NCBI GenBank assembly: GCA_000697475.1
Contig: JNEU01001011.1
Coordinates: forward strand, 1 to 64,000
Source of the DNA: Lichtheimia corymbifera B2541
Lineage: Eukaryota > Mucoromycota > Mucoromycetes > Mucorales > Lichtheimiaceae
Direction: 5' to 3'
Length of the DNA stretch: 64,000 nucleotides
Shown here: positions 46,657 through 58,683 of the stretch, piece by piece
How positions within the stretch are numbered: the stretch's first letter is position 1
Layout of the letters: each line of letters starts with the position of its first letter
Program-made: the position numbers and the translations under genes
Notes under the pieces: model-generated
What the model saw: the letters and a program-made list of their open reading frames with translations, nothing else
Told to the model about the DNA's origin: nothing
Databases searched by the model: none

Positions 46657-49459
46657 TTATCCACAGCCTTCATAATGCTCCAATGGCAATCCTTTCATCC
46701 TTTTTTGCTGTGCAATGTATCGTGCCTTCCGCGATGCTTGATGTTTTGTTTTGTTGCTGCGAAGGATGGAATATTCAGCAACGATTTTCCCCCATTGTCT
46801 GCCATACAACTTGATACCATCATCCAGGGCCTTGACTTCCTCGGCTGTCCAACGGCGAAACGTCGGGACCATGGTAGGGGGTGGTTGAAAAGTATACGCT
46901 GCGTTGCTGCGACGTGGGCGAGTGGAAGCAATAGTAGGTCCGATGTCATAGTGGCGACGATGAAGAAAACGGCGACGACGACGACGTGGAGTTACAGGAG
47001 ATGCAGTAACACTGGTGCTCGATAGGTTGTTGGCATGATCATCCTCCTGTTGCCTAGTAGTAGTGTTTCCGAAACCAAATAACGCTTGCTGGGTATGATC
47101 ATCTCGATTACCATTGTGTGTTGCATCATATGCACCAACATTGCTTGACGGTGGATGATCCTCAGGTGATTCAGGTACAGAATGGATCGTGCTATATGAT
47201 ATATATGTTAACAATGAGTAGGTATCCAAAGCAAGAAAACACCTACTATGCAAGACCATCATGGCATAGGGTTTGTTGTTGTTGACTAATGTTCAAGAGT
47301 AAGATTTCTCTCAAAACCATGCATGCATAGATAATAAACCGAAACATACCTTGTTGCTGGATTCCCGTTCTCCATCGTGTTATCATTATGCTCTCCTGCG
47401 TGAATGGTCTCATCTTCTGTCTTGATATGTGGTGTCGAATCCAAGTTTGTGATACAGTGATTGCTGTCGTTGTTGCAATGTGTTGAAGCTTGTCCCACAT
47501 CTTCCCTTGCCTTCATATGCACATTGTGATCATCATCATCATTCTGTGGGCGATCGTTGGCATTGGTGTGATTGCATAATGACCCGAGAATATTGAAGGG
47601 AGGCATGTGTACAACTAGGGGAGTGCTGGTGGTACTCTGTGGTTGTGCATTTGAGTGGTGAGATGGTGTCAGAGGATGAAAAATCCCATTGCTGTCTTCG
47701 ATATCTGCATTGGAACTGTCATCATCATCCGCGAGTTCATAGCGGGTATCTTCTGGAGAACCTTGTCTTGCCTCGTTGTCAAATATGTCTGAAATAAAAG
47801 AGGGATCACGTCGATAACTTTTTTCAGCTTGGTCGCTACTGCCATCATCTTGATAATGCGGACGCTTCATTCCAGCATGTGACTCATTTGGTTCTTGACG
47901 ATTGGCTTTTTGATTGGCACCTTCTTCTTGAGTTGGGCTGATTACTGTATGAGCATTCGTTGGTGAGGGGTCCATGCTGAAGTTGAAAGATGATGGTGGT
48001 GATGCTGCATTGATGCGGGGCGTGTTGTTGGCCATGCATCGTGAAGGATGGAGATCATACATTGGTGATATATCAAAATCTTCTTGATTGGATCCTTGTA
48101 TGACCCATCCTGTTGTATCTTCATCATTGTTGGAGTTGCTATCGTTGGGTTGACCGTCATCAGAAACCATGCCATGGTGCACTTGAGGCTCGCTTTCAAG
48201 TCCCGTCAAATACTGTTCCACTGGCTCGGTTGTTGTTTGGGATGGTGCTACACGCTCCACATGGAAATCCTCCTCTCGATGCTGCAGTTCATGTGTATCC
48301 TCTCCTCGATGTTGCAACCCATACGTATCCTCAGATGATCCCGATTCGGCATTCCCACCTTGATGCCATGAGTCGAATGAGGTGTCAAAGAGCTCTCCTG
48401 AATCCTTGTTTCGGCGTTGGGCTTCCGTATCTGGTTCTTTTTGTTGATGCTCCTTCCCTTCGCACGATTCTGGAACATCCAATTCGTTGACTGGGTCTTC
48501 GTGTCCATCATCGTTCACCGATCCTTCGTAGGTGGCGCCAAAAGAGCAAACTGAACCAACGTTTTCAACACCGAATCTGCCATCATTGTCGCTCCCACTT
48601 TCCTCGGCTTGTTGATGACCACCCTGATAAAGAAAGAGAGACATGCATGAATAAACACTCGTCACAAGACACCTTGTCACGCCCATATATGCATACCTCC
48701 TTGTTGTTATCAATGGCTTCCAGTACGGTGGGTAATACTCTGAACCATACCTCCCTGAGGTGTTTCGGATTGAGTATGCCTTCCAGAAGATCGCATGACA
48801 ACAGATCCAGCTAATAACAAGCAGTGTGAGGAAAAGCATTCAATTTGTATCTCTGCAATAGCATAGCAACGTACATGATCATATCTTGCATGAAAAGTAG
48901 CCCATATCTTTTGACATAGCAACGGGTCTTCGTCTTTGAGAACAACCTCGATTTTTCCTTCCACCTTGCTGATAACATGTCGCAGCGTAAGCTTTCCAAT
49001 CGGCCAACGTGTCTCGGTAAATGCCCATAGTGTCACCATATCCAAGAATAAACCAACAATTCCTTCTCGATCATGGAGATGCTTAGGGATCAGCAGTGGG
49101 AAGAAGATAGGGATGGCTTCATTGTATTGCACGCTGTTGGACCACATGGCATTGGTAAAAATGGCCACATTCACGCAATCAACGCGTTGCTTAACCACAT
49201 CATTCTGGTCATCGCCCTCGGGGAGAATAGAACCGTGCATAGCATCGTAGCTAACGTAGTCGCTGTTCCTAGACAGCTTGCAGGGACAAGCTATAACGAA
49301 AAAAGAGAACGTGTCAAAATGACAGAATGAAGAATGCACAATGGCAATGCACAACACATTACATTCCAGGTCTCGGTACACAGATTCCAAGCTGGATAGC
49401 AGTTGTAAAGCTTCGTTTGCAGCCTTATCGGCGTCGTGGACTAGTCTCGCGTTTGACAT
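46657..49459 (-). CDS. TRF-like protein 2 (divergent, long disordered linker)
   Basis: Related to the protein encoded at 31327-32717. The N-terminus (MSNARLVHDADKAANEALQL) and a helical block (CVNVAIFTNAMWSNSV, then FPLLIPKHLHDREGIVGLFL) mirror SADQAAIVALDTVL and INLAIFTAALWDDD of protein 1. The N-domain continues through LDLLSCDLLEGILNPKHLRE. About 400 acidic, Ser/Asp/His/Gln-rich residues follow, including LQHREED-type repeats (YGLQHRGEDTHELQHREED). An Arg-rich patch (PRRRRRRFLHRRHY) leads into a C-terminal Myb repeat: RRWTAEEVKALDDGIKLYG, QWGKIVAEY and then NKTKHQASRKARYI where a telobox would be LKDKWRN. The degenerate telobox suggests altered DNA specificity. Exon 1 is about 49363-49459, and several introns follow. 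Confidence 0.6.
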
Positions 49460-50784
49460 GAAAAAAGTCGGGAAGAGATTAATGCGGGTCTAAGCTGGGC
49501 GAGTTCAATTTTGACATCCCGAGTCTCTCCATGTGCATGAATCACGTGCATCTATCCATACATCATCTATCTATTATACAAGCGGGTGGTATTACACTTT
49601 GATGAGCGTTGGTCCTTATACATGAATCTTTCTTCATTATGAATGTAGATGATGGATAGCTCGTGAGGATCGATTATAAAGATCACGTGAGGAGCAAAGT
49701 ATATTATGTGTGTAACCTCTGGTGCCACAGGATCAAAGGATCAAAGGATCATGCAAGAGTAAAGTTGAACTTGTGGCATGTGGATAAAAGGCCCGTGGTG
49801 GCGTAAAACTACAATCTCGAATGACAATCAACCCCTTATGTAAATGGATTATCTGGTCATATCATTAAAATGAAGATCATTTATTAACACCACCTTCCTC
49901 ATTCATTATTAAACTACTACCAATCACTGTGGCACACATTATTTGTTGTCTGTTGACATAACAAAGGGCATGAATTATGCTTACAATGGGAGAGGATACA
50001 AACCCTATCATCACCAAGAGTAGCTTCATTCTTTTCCACGTCAATCAAGTGAGAAATGTGGCCATTCGGGAAATTTCAAAAGTGAGTAAAATCCTGCATT
50101 GGGATGATATGCATGCAGATTAAAAATATCAGCCGAGATGATTTAGTTCAACGCATCAGGCTATCATCACGATATCCGATATATTAATCCAATATTGCTG
50201 TAATTCATTCTTCTTGTCGAGCTCATTGTCACAGGAGAAGAGCAAGGTGCTACTATGAATTTATGTGTGATTGTGTTGTGGTTGAAAGAGAGAGGAGAAA
50301 GAATCGGGAGAGGAAACGGGGACAATGCAGGAAGATAAGGGGCTACACACACACACGCACAGGGAAGATCTGTCATTAAGGAGAAAGAGAGGAAAAGCGC
50401 CATACGGAATCATACGCTGCAATTGATACATACAGTTATCTTCATCAATCAAGGACAGGAGAAATATAACGTGGTATGTAGTAGGTACTGATGGTGATAT
50501 TGATAGTCGTCGTCGTACCTTTTTTTTTTTTTTTTATCTTGCCAACAACAACAAATACAATATGAGAAAGGGGGATTGTGTAAGTAGCCGCCAATTTAGC
50601 TTTTCTTTCCTTCTTCCCCTTTTCTTGTTTCCTTTGAACACACATAACTCATATCAACCATTGTCTTTCCTTTAAAAAATTATCCCAAGGAGAAACCTTT
50701 ATTATCAACGTCTTATTCCACGCCCATTACTACCGCTACATACTATTATCACCACCACCCCCACGTGTAACGAATCAACTCCCA
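49460..50784. other. Intergenic, short repeats only
   Basis: About 1.3 kb between divergent genes, so it carries both promoters. A triplicated ggatcaaa phrase lies near 49731-49750. A CA-rich run and CT/GA-rich stretches occur near 50290-50390, and a T-tract at 50520-50535. Open frames on the minus strand (50.17-50.45 kb) lack any family signature. No gene is supported. Confidence 0.4.
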
Positions 50785-53458
50785 ATGTCAGGCACAATGC
50801 TACGGTAAGCGACTTGACACCAGATTGCATTCACCTCCATGGGACTCATTGTCTTGGATGGGTTCGCCAATGTCAACTCTTTATGCTTCAAGTTCCACAG
50901 CCAACTCTCCCACAAATGCTCCGCATGACATTAATGCCAGCCGTAACAGCAACAGCAACAACAGCATACCCCAATTCTTTTTTCCACATGGAAAACCTCT
51001 TCCAGTCGCAGAACAAGAACGCAAGCTACGCAAGGTGGTTGTAAGTAGTGTGGATGATCCATCGTTACAAGGCAGCTATTCATCACTCTCATTCAGATCA
51101 TTGCAAATCACCTCTTTGGTCAGCAACCCTATATACTCGAATCCCAATTTGTATCCGTCACTCGAGCATGTGGTCTTCCTCGATATATGAACATTGCTCT
51201 GTTCCGTCGTATCAATTCTTTACATCAACGAGAAGAACGTATCTCCTTTGATCAATTTGTAAGGTAACGCCGTCGTCTTTAAATACAACAACTAGCACCA
51301 CCACCATCTCATATAACAATTCCAATCATAATATAATAGCGGCTGGTCCCAACTATCACAGGATCGATTTGATGATGTATCACTGTTCTTTAATATTCTA
51401 CGCAAACCTGGCTGTGCCTGGCTGTTACCTGAAGACTTTTTACCTGTACTTGAAGGTAAACAAAGGATGGGTGGTGGAGAGACAAGAATAATCATGCAAC
51501 TGATGATGCCAACTACTTTCACACACAGACATTGTATTACATCATCCAGGCTTACGCTTTTTGGCTGATAACCCCATGTTTCAAGAACGTTACAGTGAGT
51601 CTTGTGTGACATATGATCATTCTGAGACACTCATTTTATTGTTGTTTCGCTTGCTAGTTGAAACCGTCATTTGTCGCTTGTACTACGAAGCACGCTGCCC
51701 AAGTGGCAAGATGACCATGGTCCAATTCCGCCGTAGCAATTTCGTGCAGATGATCCATTCACTTGGCCCCAATGTCGATTTGAATAGCGTAAGCATTGTT
51801 TTTCTACTACTCTTTTTATGATACTCACACGATCCATATCTCTTCCAGACTCGAGATTGCTTCTCTTACAAGCATTTCTACGTCCTTTATTGCAAGTTTT
51901 GGACATTGGACGATGACCATGATTTAATCATCTCTGAGGAAGATCTAGCAAAGTACAACCAAGGTGCATTGGCTCCAAGTGCTATACAGCGTATCATGCA
52001 GTGTGGAAGGATTGCAGCGTTTGCTCGAGATCCCGGTGCATCGTCATCCCCACCAACCATATCATGTGAGGCCACCATGGAGGAAGATCAAGTACATCAG
52101 CAATCTACCATCACTCTGACTTATCTCGACTATATATGTAAGTATTACTATTGCATGAATCACGTGTTGACAAACATGGCTGATCTTGTTTTATCATCCA
52201 GGGTTCTTGCTGTCAGAAGTTGACAAAGCAACACCTATGGCTATTGAGTATTGGTAGGTATCATTGGGACTTGTGACCAGGATAACCTTGATTGACTTAA
52301 AGATGTGACCATGTCAGGTTTCGATGCTTGGACACGGATGGTGATGGTATACTTTCAGCATATGAATTGGAGCAATTCTGGAGAGAACAGGAAGCAAGGT
52401 AATGTATACAATGTAAACATCTGATGCAGAGGGGACTTGTTAATAATGCCAAAAATGTTAGACAACGCTTCTTTGGGGTACCTGAGGATGACCAAATCCA
52501 ATTCCAAAACATATTGTGTCAAATGTAGGTTGTGTATGTGCTATGTTCCATACGCTCGAGAGAAAAAGACTCAATGATCTATTCTTCTCAGGAACGATTT
52601 AATCCAACCACGAGTCCGAGGCCAATTCCGATTACAAGATCTTAAACGCAATGGTTTCTTGGCAGAAAGATTCTTTGACACCTTTCTCAACTTTGATCGG
52701 TTCCAGATTCATGAGTCTTACCAAGGATCCATCCGAGCCAAGCGAAAGGAGGAAATGGAACGACGTCAACGTATTCACGATGGAGAATTAATTGAGGAAT
52801 CTTTATTGCCAATCTTTGATGATAGTTTAGGATTTTTCATGATAAGGTAAGAGTGCTTCAAGCATCGGTGTAGGAGATGACACATTTATGCTCATTTTGT
52901 GTTCACAAAAGTGATTGGTGCGAATATGCCGAAATTGAATACCAGCAATTATTGTTGAGCGAACAAGGAGATATGATATGCGATGAGGATGATGAGGAGG
53001 ACGAAGAAGAGGAAAACGATGATACCGGCTCGTTTGAAGATGAGGATGAAGAAGATGCAAGTCAATTGGAAGAAGCTTGTAGTACAAGTGATCATGACAG
53101 TGATACAAGCGCACCAACAACACCTACCAAGGACCCCATCACTGGTGCCTCGCTTCATCAATGGAAACAAGATTCAGTATCAAACACGAGTAGCAGCACC
53201 ACAATGGTACAACCATCCACAAATACATCTGAACAACGACAACAACCCCAGGACCCAACAACCGCTCAAGTATGGCTATGGCAACCAAACACGAAAGCGG
53301 GGAATACTGCTACAACAGCAGCAGCAGCAGCAGCAGCCGTAAATGACGAGATGGAAAATGAAGAACAAGGCGAAGATCGTGCAGCTGAATGGGTATGGCT
53401 GATTTCATCCTCTCATCACCAACACCTGACAAATGCTCCTCCTCATTCCACTTCTTAG
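50785..53458 (+). CDS. PP2A regulatory subunit B'' (PPP2R3-like, EF-hand)
   Basis: B''-type subunit directing protein phosphatase 2A. Exon 1 (MSGTMLR, from 50785) probably splices over about 95 bp into an Asn/Ser-rich segment; an alternative start is ATG 50858. Family blocks are FFFPHGKPLPVAEQERKL, FVSVTRACGLPRYMNIALF, REERISFDQFV, AWLLPEDFLPVLEDIV, HPGLRFLADNPMFQERY, VQFRRSNFVQMIHSL and FWTLDDDHDLIISEEDLAKY. The EF-hand CLDTDGDGILSAYELEQFW (about 52325-52380) keeps D-D-D-G-E calcium ligands. ERFFDTFLNFDRFQIHES and DWCEYAEIEYQQLLLSEQG complete the core. The C-terminal tail is unusual: a long acidic stretch, then Ser/Thr/Gln-rich sequence and eight or so Ala. More than ten introns are present. 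Confidence 0.9.
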
Positions 53459-54664
53459 ACAATAGAATAGTAATAGTAGTAGTAGTAGTAGTAGTATTCG
53501 TCACCTTGCTTATTAGTATTTAGTACTTTAATCACTTTCATACACCACGCTCAACACTCTGAAAACGTGCATTCCTTTTTTATCATCTTGTGATGTTGTA
53601 CAAATGAAACAGATGCTACGAATCCATGACGTGAATCGAGTCTTGTTTCCCTTGATGGACTTTTTTCCCCCAACGTATTTGTCCCCCATAGTTAGGTCAT
53701 ATCTGAAGCCGCTGGCGATGAGTGACAGCAGGGGGGCGCCCGGTCCAAGTAACATGCCAGAATGGGGGATATTGCATGTGGCTACTATTACCATCAAAGT
53801 GTATGGGCCCAAAGTAAACACAAACATCATCATCACCACAAGTGGGTTCGGGAATACTTGGTTTGGCTTGCTGCTGCTGCTGCTGTCTTACATAGAACCA
53901 GGAAACAACAGGGATGAATGAATAAGACGGTATCCAACCAAAAATGCAAAATTCTTTTTGATTGACAAAAAAGGCACACACATTGATATTTCTTTCCGCC
54001 GTATATTATCGATTGCTGGGTCCATTGTAAAAAAAAAGAGGTCACTTGCAGTAGCAGATGATCAACATCACCGTTGTTGTTGCTACCACCACTCACCCGA
54101 GCCGTGTTTGTCCTATTCTCACATGTTTGTTTTTCACTTTGTCTGAGACTCTCTCTCTCCTCCCCTCCCTGTATAGCTTATTACAAAGTAGTGTCTATTG
54201 TCGATCATATATGGTTGACGGAGAAATTGATAGGAGAGAAAATATGGTGATGCATGTTCCAAGTGAGGCGTAGGCTGGGTTCAGCTGGTGCTGAAAGAGT
54301 GGCTTGATTGTCAGAAGCCAACCAAAACCTCAGCCTTGTTCTCTTTCCTCTTCACGCGGTCCATCCCGTACTTGCAATTCTAGTCGCCGCCTCACGAGCT
54401 TTTTTTTTTCTTCTCACTATAATACGGGGTGTGTTTTCTCGATCCCCCTCCCCTTTTTTCTCTTTGATATATAATCCTTTTCTACACTTAATTCATCACC
54501 CCTTTCCTCCCTTCTTTATTATACCTACCGTTTCACACATTCTATGAATTCCATACACGATATAATACTCGACCTCAGCATATAACCAAAGCAACAACAG
54601 CATACACAACAACGCAGATCATCTGTTTTCTCCCCTCTCTATCTCTCATACGCACTTTAAAGAA
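53459..54664. other. Intergenic with (GTA)n tract
   Basis: About 1.2 kb. A (agt)n run at about 53470-53497 begins only a dozen bases after the PP2A B'' stop. A minus-strand frame near 53.7-54.0 kb has Gln-repeat and Pro-rich character but no start or family match. A pyrimidine-rich stretch at 54370-54520 and CAA-rich sequence just before 54665 look like the leader of the next gene. Confidence 0.4.
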
Positions 54665-55273
54665 ATGCCTTTAGCTGCACTACAACACGTTCCTGCACAA
54701 ACTACTGTCGACACTGGAAGACGGTGGCGCAAAGGACTTGCAGTTTTTGCTCGTCGTTTTCGAAACCATGGTCCAACATCAACAGCACACTGTTCACGGA
54801 TGGCTATGGCTGCAGCAACAGAAAAGGTGGTTTGGAGTAGACCTCCTGACGTCAAGTGTGAAGATTTAACGGCACGTGAGTTTGCGCAGTTGGCAGGTAT
54901 CAAGATCAAGGATGAGAATGAAGACAACATGTTATCAACCATCACCACAGCGACTGCACCTCCACCATTGATGTCGGTCAACAATCAATCCACCACTTGT
55001 ACTTCGCTTTCTTCTGATTCTCGGCAACAACAACCTCGTATTTGGGATTCTGATTTTTGGTGTTGCCAACAGCAGCAACAACAGGAGGCTCATGAATGTG
55101 ATGATGAGGATGCCAAGCATTTGCCAGTACCCAACGTCATCAAAAAAGGTCGTTTCCGCATTGTTGTGGGCCAAGCGAACGATATTGAAGACGACCGATC
55201 AGTTGCATCTTTGCCAGTAATGACACGTCCTCCACCACCTGTCCTCGAGTGGAAACGAAAACGATCTTCGTAA
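54665..55273 (+). CDS. Orphan basic/acidic protein, intronless
   Basis: I do not recognise this 202-aa protein. It is called because it has one uninterrupted frame, a typical CT- and CAA-rich leader, an A at -3 of the ATG and gene-like codon use. The N-terminal 45 residues are basic (GRRWRKGLAVFARRFRNHG). The middle has WSRPPDVKCEDLTAREFAQL and the motif LAGIKIKDENEDN. A Gln run (CCQQQQQQEAHECDDED) and a basic segment NVIKKGRFRIVVGQAND follow, and the end is Pro- and Lys/Arg-rich (PPPPVLEWKRKRSS), a likely nuclear-localisation signal. No membrane segment or signal peptide. Confidence 0.6.
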   Translation: MPLAALQHVPAQTTVDTGRRWRKGLAVFARRFRNHGPTSTAHCSRMAMAAATEKVVWSRPPDVKCEDLTAREFAQLAGIKIKDENEDNMLSTITTATAPPPLMSVNNQSTTCTSLSSDSRQQQPRIWDSDFWCCQQQQQQEAHECDDEDAKHLPVPNVIKKGRFRIVVGQANDIEDDRSVASLPVMTRPPPPVLEWKRKRSS

Positions 55274-55799
55274 ACAATGTCTGGTGCTTTTTTTTTCCTT
55301 TCATTCCTTTCCTTTCAACACAAAAAATGACATATCTACGCCCTCAACAACAGCATCGATTATACCCAAGCACTTGACAACCAACCTTTTCATCTGCATC
55401 CTTCACTCTCATTGATATGAGTGAATGGCACCGGTTTGCCACCCAAACAAAAACCTGTCTCAATCAACATTCTCAAGGAGAAAGCCTAATACTACTACCA
55501 TCTCAACATTTAGCTTTCTTATTCTCCTTATGCATGTACTATTATGTCTTGTTATGTACCTTTTTCACCATCATCGTCCATCTGTATAAATACAATCAGA
55601 GACAGTAGCCTGTAATAAACAACAAACAAACAAATCATGCATGGGAGATCATTCTGAATAAGGATGTTTCTCCTTTGCCCAGCCACATATCTCCCTTGGC
55701 AATGTTGTCAATCAATCAATCTAGGGGCAAAATGATGTGTCTCACGCACAATGAAACAATGTCATTTATGTACATACTACATGATGCTATTTACAATCT
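55274..55799. other. Convergent 3' intergenic
   Basis: The 526 bp between the orphan gene and the MFS transporter stops. A repeated aacaaacaaacaaa tract lies near 55618. No gene is supported. Confidence 0.4.
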
Positions 55800-57383
55800 C
55801 TAAAGGGAATGAAAGAGGGGTTGTAATTCTTCCAGGGCAACGCCTTTGGTTTCGGGTATAAAGCAAACACCAATGATGGATGTTGCTGTACATGCAGCAA
55901 AAAAGAAAAACACACCTGCCACTGAGCGTGATAGGAAAAAGGGGACACCATAACCAATGAGAGTTGAATACACCCAGCTTAAGCCATAAACCACCGCTAG
56001 GCCGAGTGCTCGGCATCGCGTACTGAGGATTTCTGCTGGATAGACAAACGTGCCAACACCCCACGTGGCTGCAAAGGCGGCGATGAAAACGTAGATTGAA
56101 ATGATAATCATCCCAAGAGCTGCTGTGGATGGATCGCCACCATGTGCAAATACCACCCCCACGATAAATAAGCTAATGCTCATCACTGCGCTACCCCAAA
56201 GGAATAATCGCCGTCGGCCCAAATGGTCAATCCACCATCCTAAGGATATGGCTGTGGCAATCAGGGATACTATCCCACTACCGGCTGTTGCTGCAATCGA
56301 TGATGATACATTCGTCAATCCCGCTGCAATAAAAATTTGAGGTGCATAATACCTACGTATAGTTGTGAGATCCAGTATGTCCTACAAACATAGGTGCACC
56401 TTACCATACTGCAGCTGTGCCTGTCATGGAAGTGGCAGTAACAATAAACACGCTGATCCAAAATTGATAACGATGCACGGGCCCCAACATCAAATCCGTC
56501 AGAGTTGCCTTTTCTGTAGTGTCTATCATGCTGATTTCTTTTTGTATTGAGTCGTATTCAGCGATTGAACCATGGAGCTCCTTTAGTGTTGCAAGAGCTT
56601 GTTGGATACGTCCTTGGGCAATTAAGAATCGAGGCGATAGGGGCATAGGCAGCATGCAAGAGATAAACACAAGGCTAACAAAACATTGCAACAGGTATGG
56701 CGTACGCCAACACCAATCAGTGCTCGTCATCAGATAGCTGGTTCCAAATGTGACAAAGTAACCGGCTACTTGTCCCATGATGCTCATCAACGTAAAGAAG
56801 CTCATGAGTCGTCCGCGGACTTGGGGTGGTGCAATCTCCACTTGATAGATCGGAATGGCACTACACATGTCCAACTCCAAATCAATTTCTCATATGCATT
56901 ATTATATGATTGACTTACTTTGACATGAGACCTGCTGCTCCTCCTGCAAGCATACGACCCACCAATACAAGTGATAAGTTGGATCCCACTGCAATGCACA
57001 AATTACCCATGCAAAAAAGCCAGCTGGCATGGATGATGGTATATTTACGACCCCAACGATCTACAACAACAACAATAGCTCAATCAACCTTTTCCACCCC
57101 CTATGATGATAGGAACTATACCACAAAAGTAACCAGATGAAAAGGAGCCTATTGCTGCCATCATGAGATAGGTTGCCAAGAAACTTCCTTCAAGGTATTC
57201 CGAAGAGGAGGACGAGGATGGATGTTCATTTGTAAAGAAACGTTGCCGAAAAGGTGCCATGGTGAGCACACCTCCTGTAGCACCAGTGTCAAATCCACAA
57301 AGAAAGCCTCCAATTGCAGCCACCATGGATGAAAGATAAGCGCCTTTCGAGGAGGTGGTGGTGGTGGTGTGGTCATGAACCAT
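55800..57383 (-). CDS. MFS sugar transporter
   Basis: Proton-coupled or facilitative hexose-type transporter, plasma membrane, 12 predicted helices. The start at 57383 gives a Thr-rich N-terminus, then MVAAIGGFLCGFDTGATGG, the classic first helix. A sugar-transporter signature spans the first intron (DRWGRKY); the second half has the matching WWIDHLGRRRLFLWG. IPIYQVEIAPPQVRGRLMS is the loop after TM4. WCWRTPYLLQC precedes TM6, and SPRFLIAQGRIQQALATL starts the central loop. VYPAEILSTRCRALGLAV and the terminal PETKGVALEEL are further family signatures. Four exons are visible. Substrate is not assignable. Confidence 0.9.
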
Positions 57384-58683
57384 AACGCATAGAGAGTGAT
57401 AATTAGTGAGTGAGAAAGAGAGGAGAGGAGAGGAAAAAGAAAAAGAAAGTCAGCAGAACAAAGTCATCTTTTGTTCCTGACCAATATTAATGCCAATCCC
57501 ATTCTAAAGCTGCGGGGAATCATCGGTGGGCGGTAGATCAACGCTGTTCTTTAACTCGACGTTGTTTTATTAATAATGCATCTCTTACTTATGGATGGGA
57601 AAACTATTCAAATGATTTGGGATGGTTGGGAGTGATTTGGATATGAACACATTCAACACCATATTGCGTCAGATTTTACAATACACGGCAATGATCTTGT
57701 GCTCTTTGTCCGCTTCTTTTTTCTTTGTCGGTTCAAAGCACCCCTTCCACGATTAGCTTGCCGTTTACCTCTATTGGTCATTTGAACAACAATAAACAGC
57801 CTCCATTGAACAATTTCAACCTACCTGTTGCTTTGTTTGGGTCATTTTGAATTATGGCGTCCAGCAGTGGTGATTGCATCCCGTTGACAGCACTCCAATG
57901 CTCACACAAAAAGTCTTGGTCATTCCAGCGCTTCCATGGTGTCTATATGTTCTGGTTATGCAACAACAACAACAGTCAGCCTTGTGGTCGATTTGACAGC
58001 AACAACAACTCGTACTTGTTTGGATGAAGGCCGGATACGACGTGTGAAGAGGTTCACGTGATCATTATCTCTGGTGATCATTCGCATTCAATCGACCAAA
58101 CAACTTGAGTGACGATCAAAAGCATGACGTACGTAAAGTAAGCGATGCCTATCAGCTGATATCATTCCTCACATATGAACAACGTTTGTTACATATACAA
58201 TGACAGGACAGTACCCGATGACGCTGTCAACTACTCCACTTTGGACAAAGGAAAAAGGAGCTAGGGATGATGTGGATGATGCAAATATATGCGACTCTAT
58301 TGGCAACAACCATCGGAACTTTATCGATACGGCGTCGTCTTCTTGTCCTACAAATGGAGCTTTTGCATGATCGATTGTGGATGGAATGGATGATAAGACC
58401 AAGACAACAACAACAAGCCATGTTTTGTATTCGACAGCATGTTCCTTCACTATGGTTCTGAATCTGGTAAGCCTGATTTTCCCATTTGTCTCTTTGGTTA
58501 CGGGGGAGGTTGTTGTTGTTGTGGTAGTTTGGCGTGGCGACTCTATACAACATCCCGCGAGTGCTAAAAATTTCCTATTTTGCGTATAGAGCGGGATCTT
58601 GGAAGAATGACTGAGCGGTGTTGGTTGCTTGACGACTTGCGTGTCTCTTTTTCTCTCTTTTCACACACACACACAAACTACGT
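57384..58683. promoter_or_regulatory. Divergent intergenic region, MFS / carboxypeptidase
   Basis: About 1.3 kb between divergent starts. Overlapping minus-strand frames at 58.17-58.55 kb have no family signature. CAA-repeat tracts occur near 57965 and 58005. A CT-rich plus CA-rich leader (tctctttttctctcttttca) directly precedes the carboxypeptidase ATG. Confidence 0.4.

Noticed and set aside
31327..49459. The TRF-like genes as one co-regulated telomere cluster
   Set aside because: They are separated by seven unrelated genes; proximity alone suggests local duplication, not an operon-like cluster.
53697..53981. Minus-strand Gln/Pro-containing frame
   Set aside because: No acceptable start or splice partner, and the Gln run comes from a (ctg)n tract.
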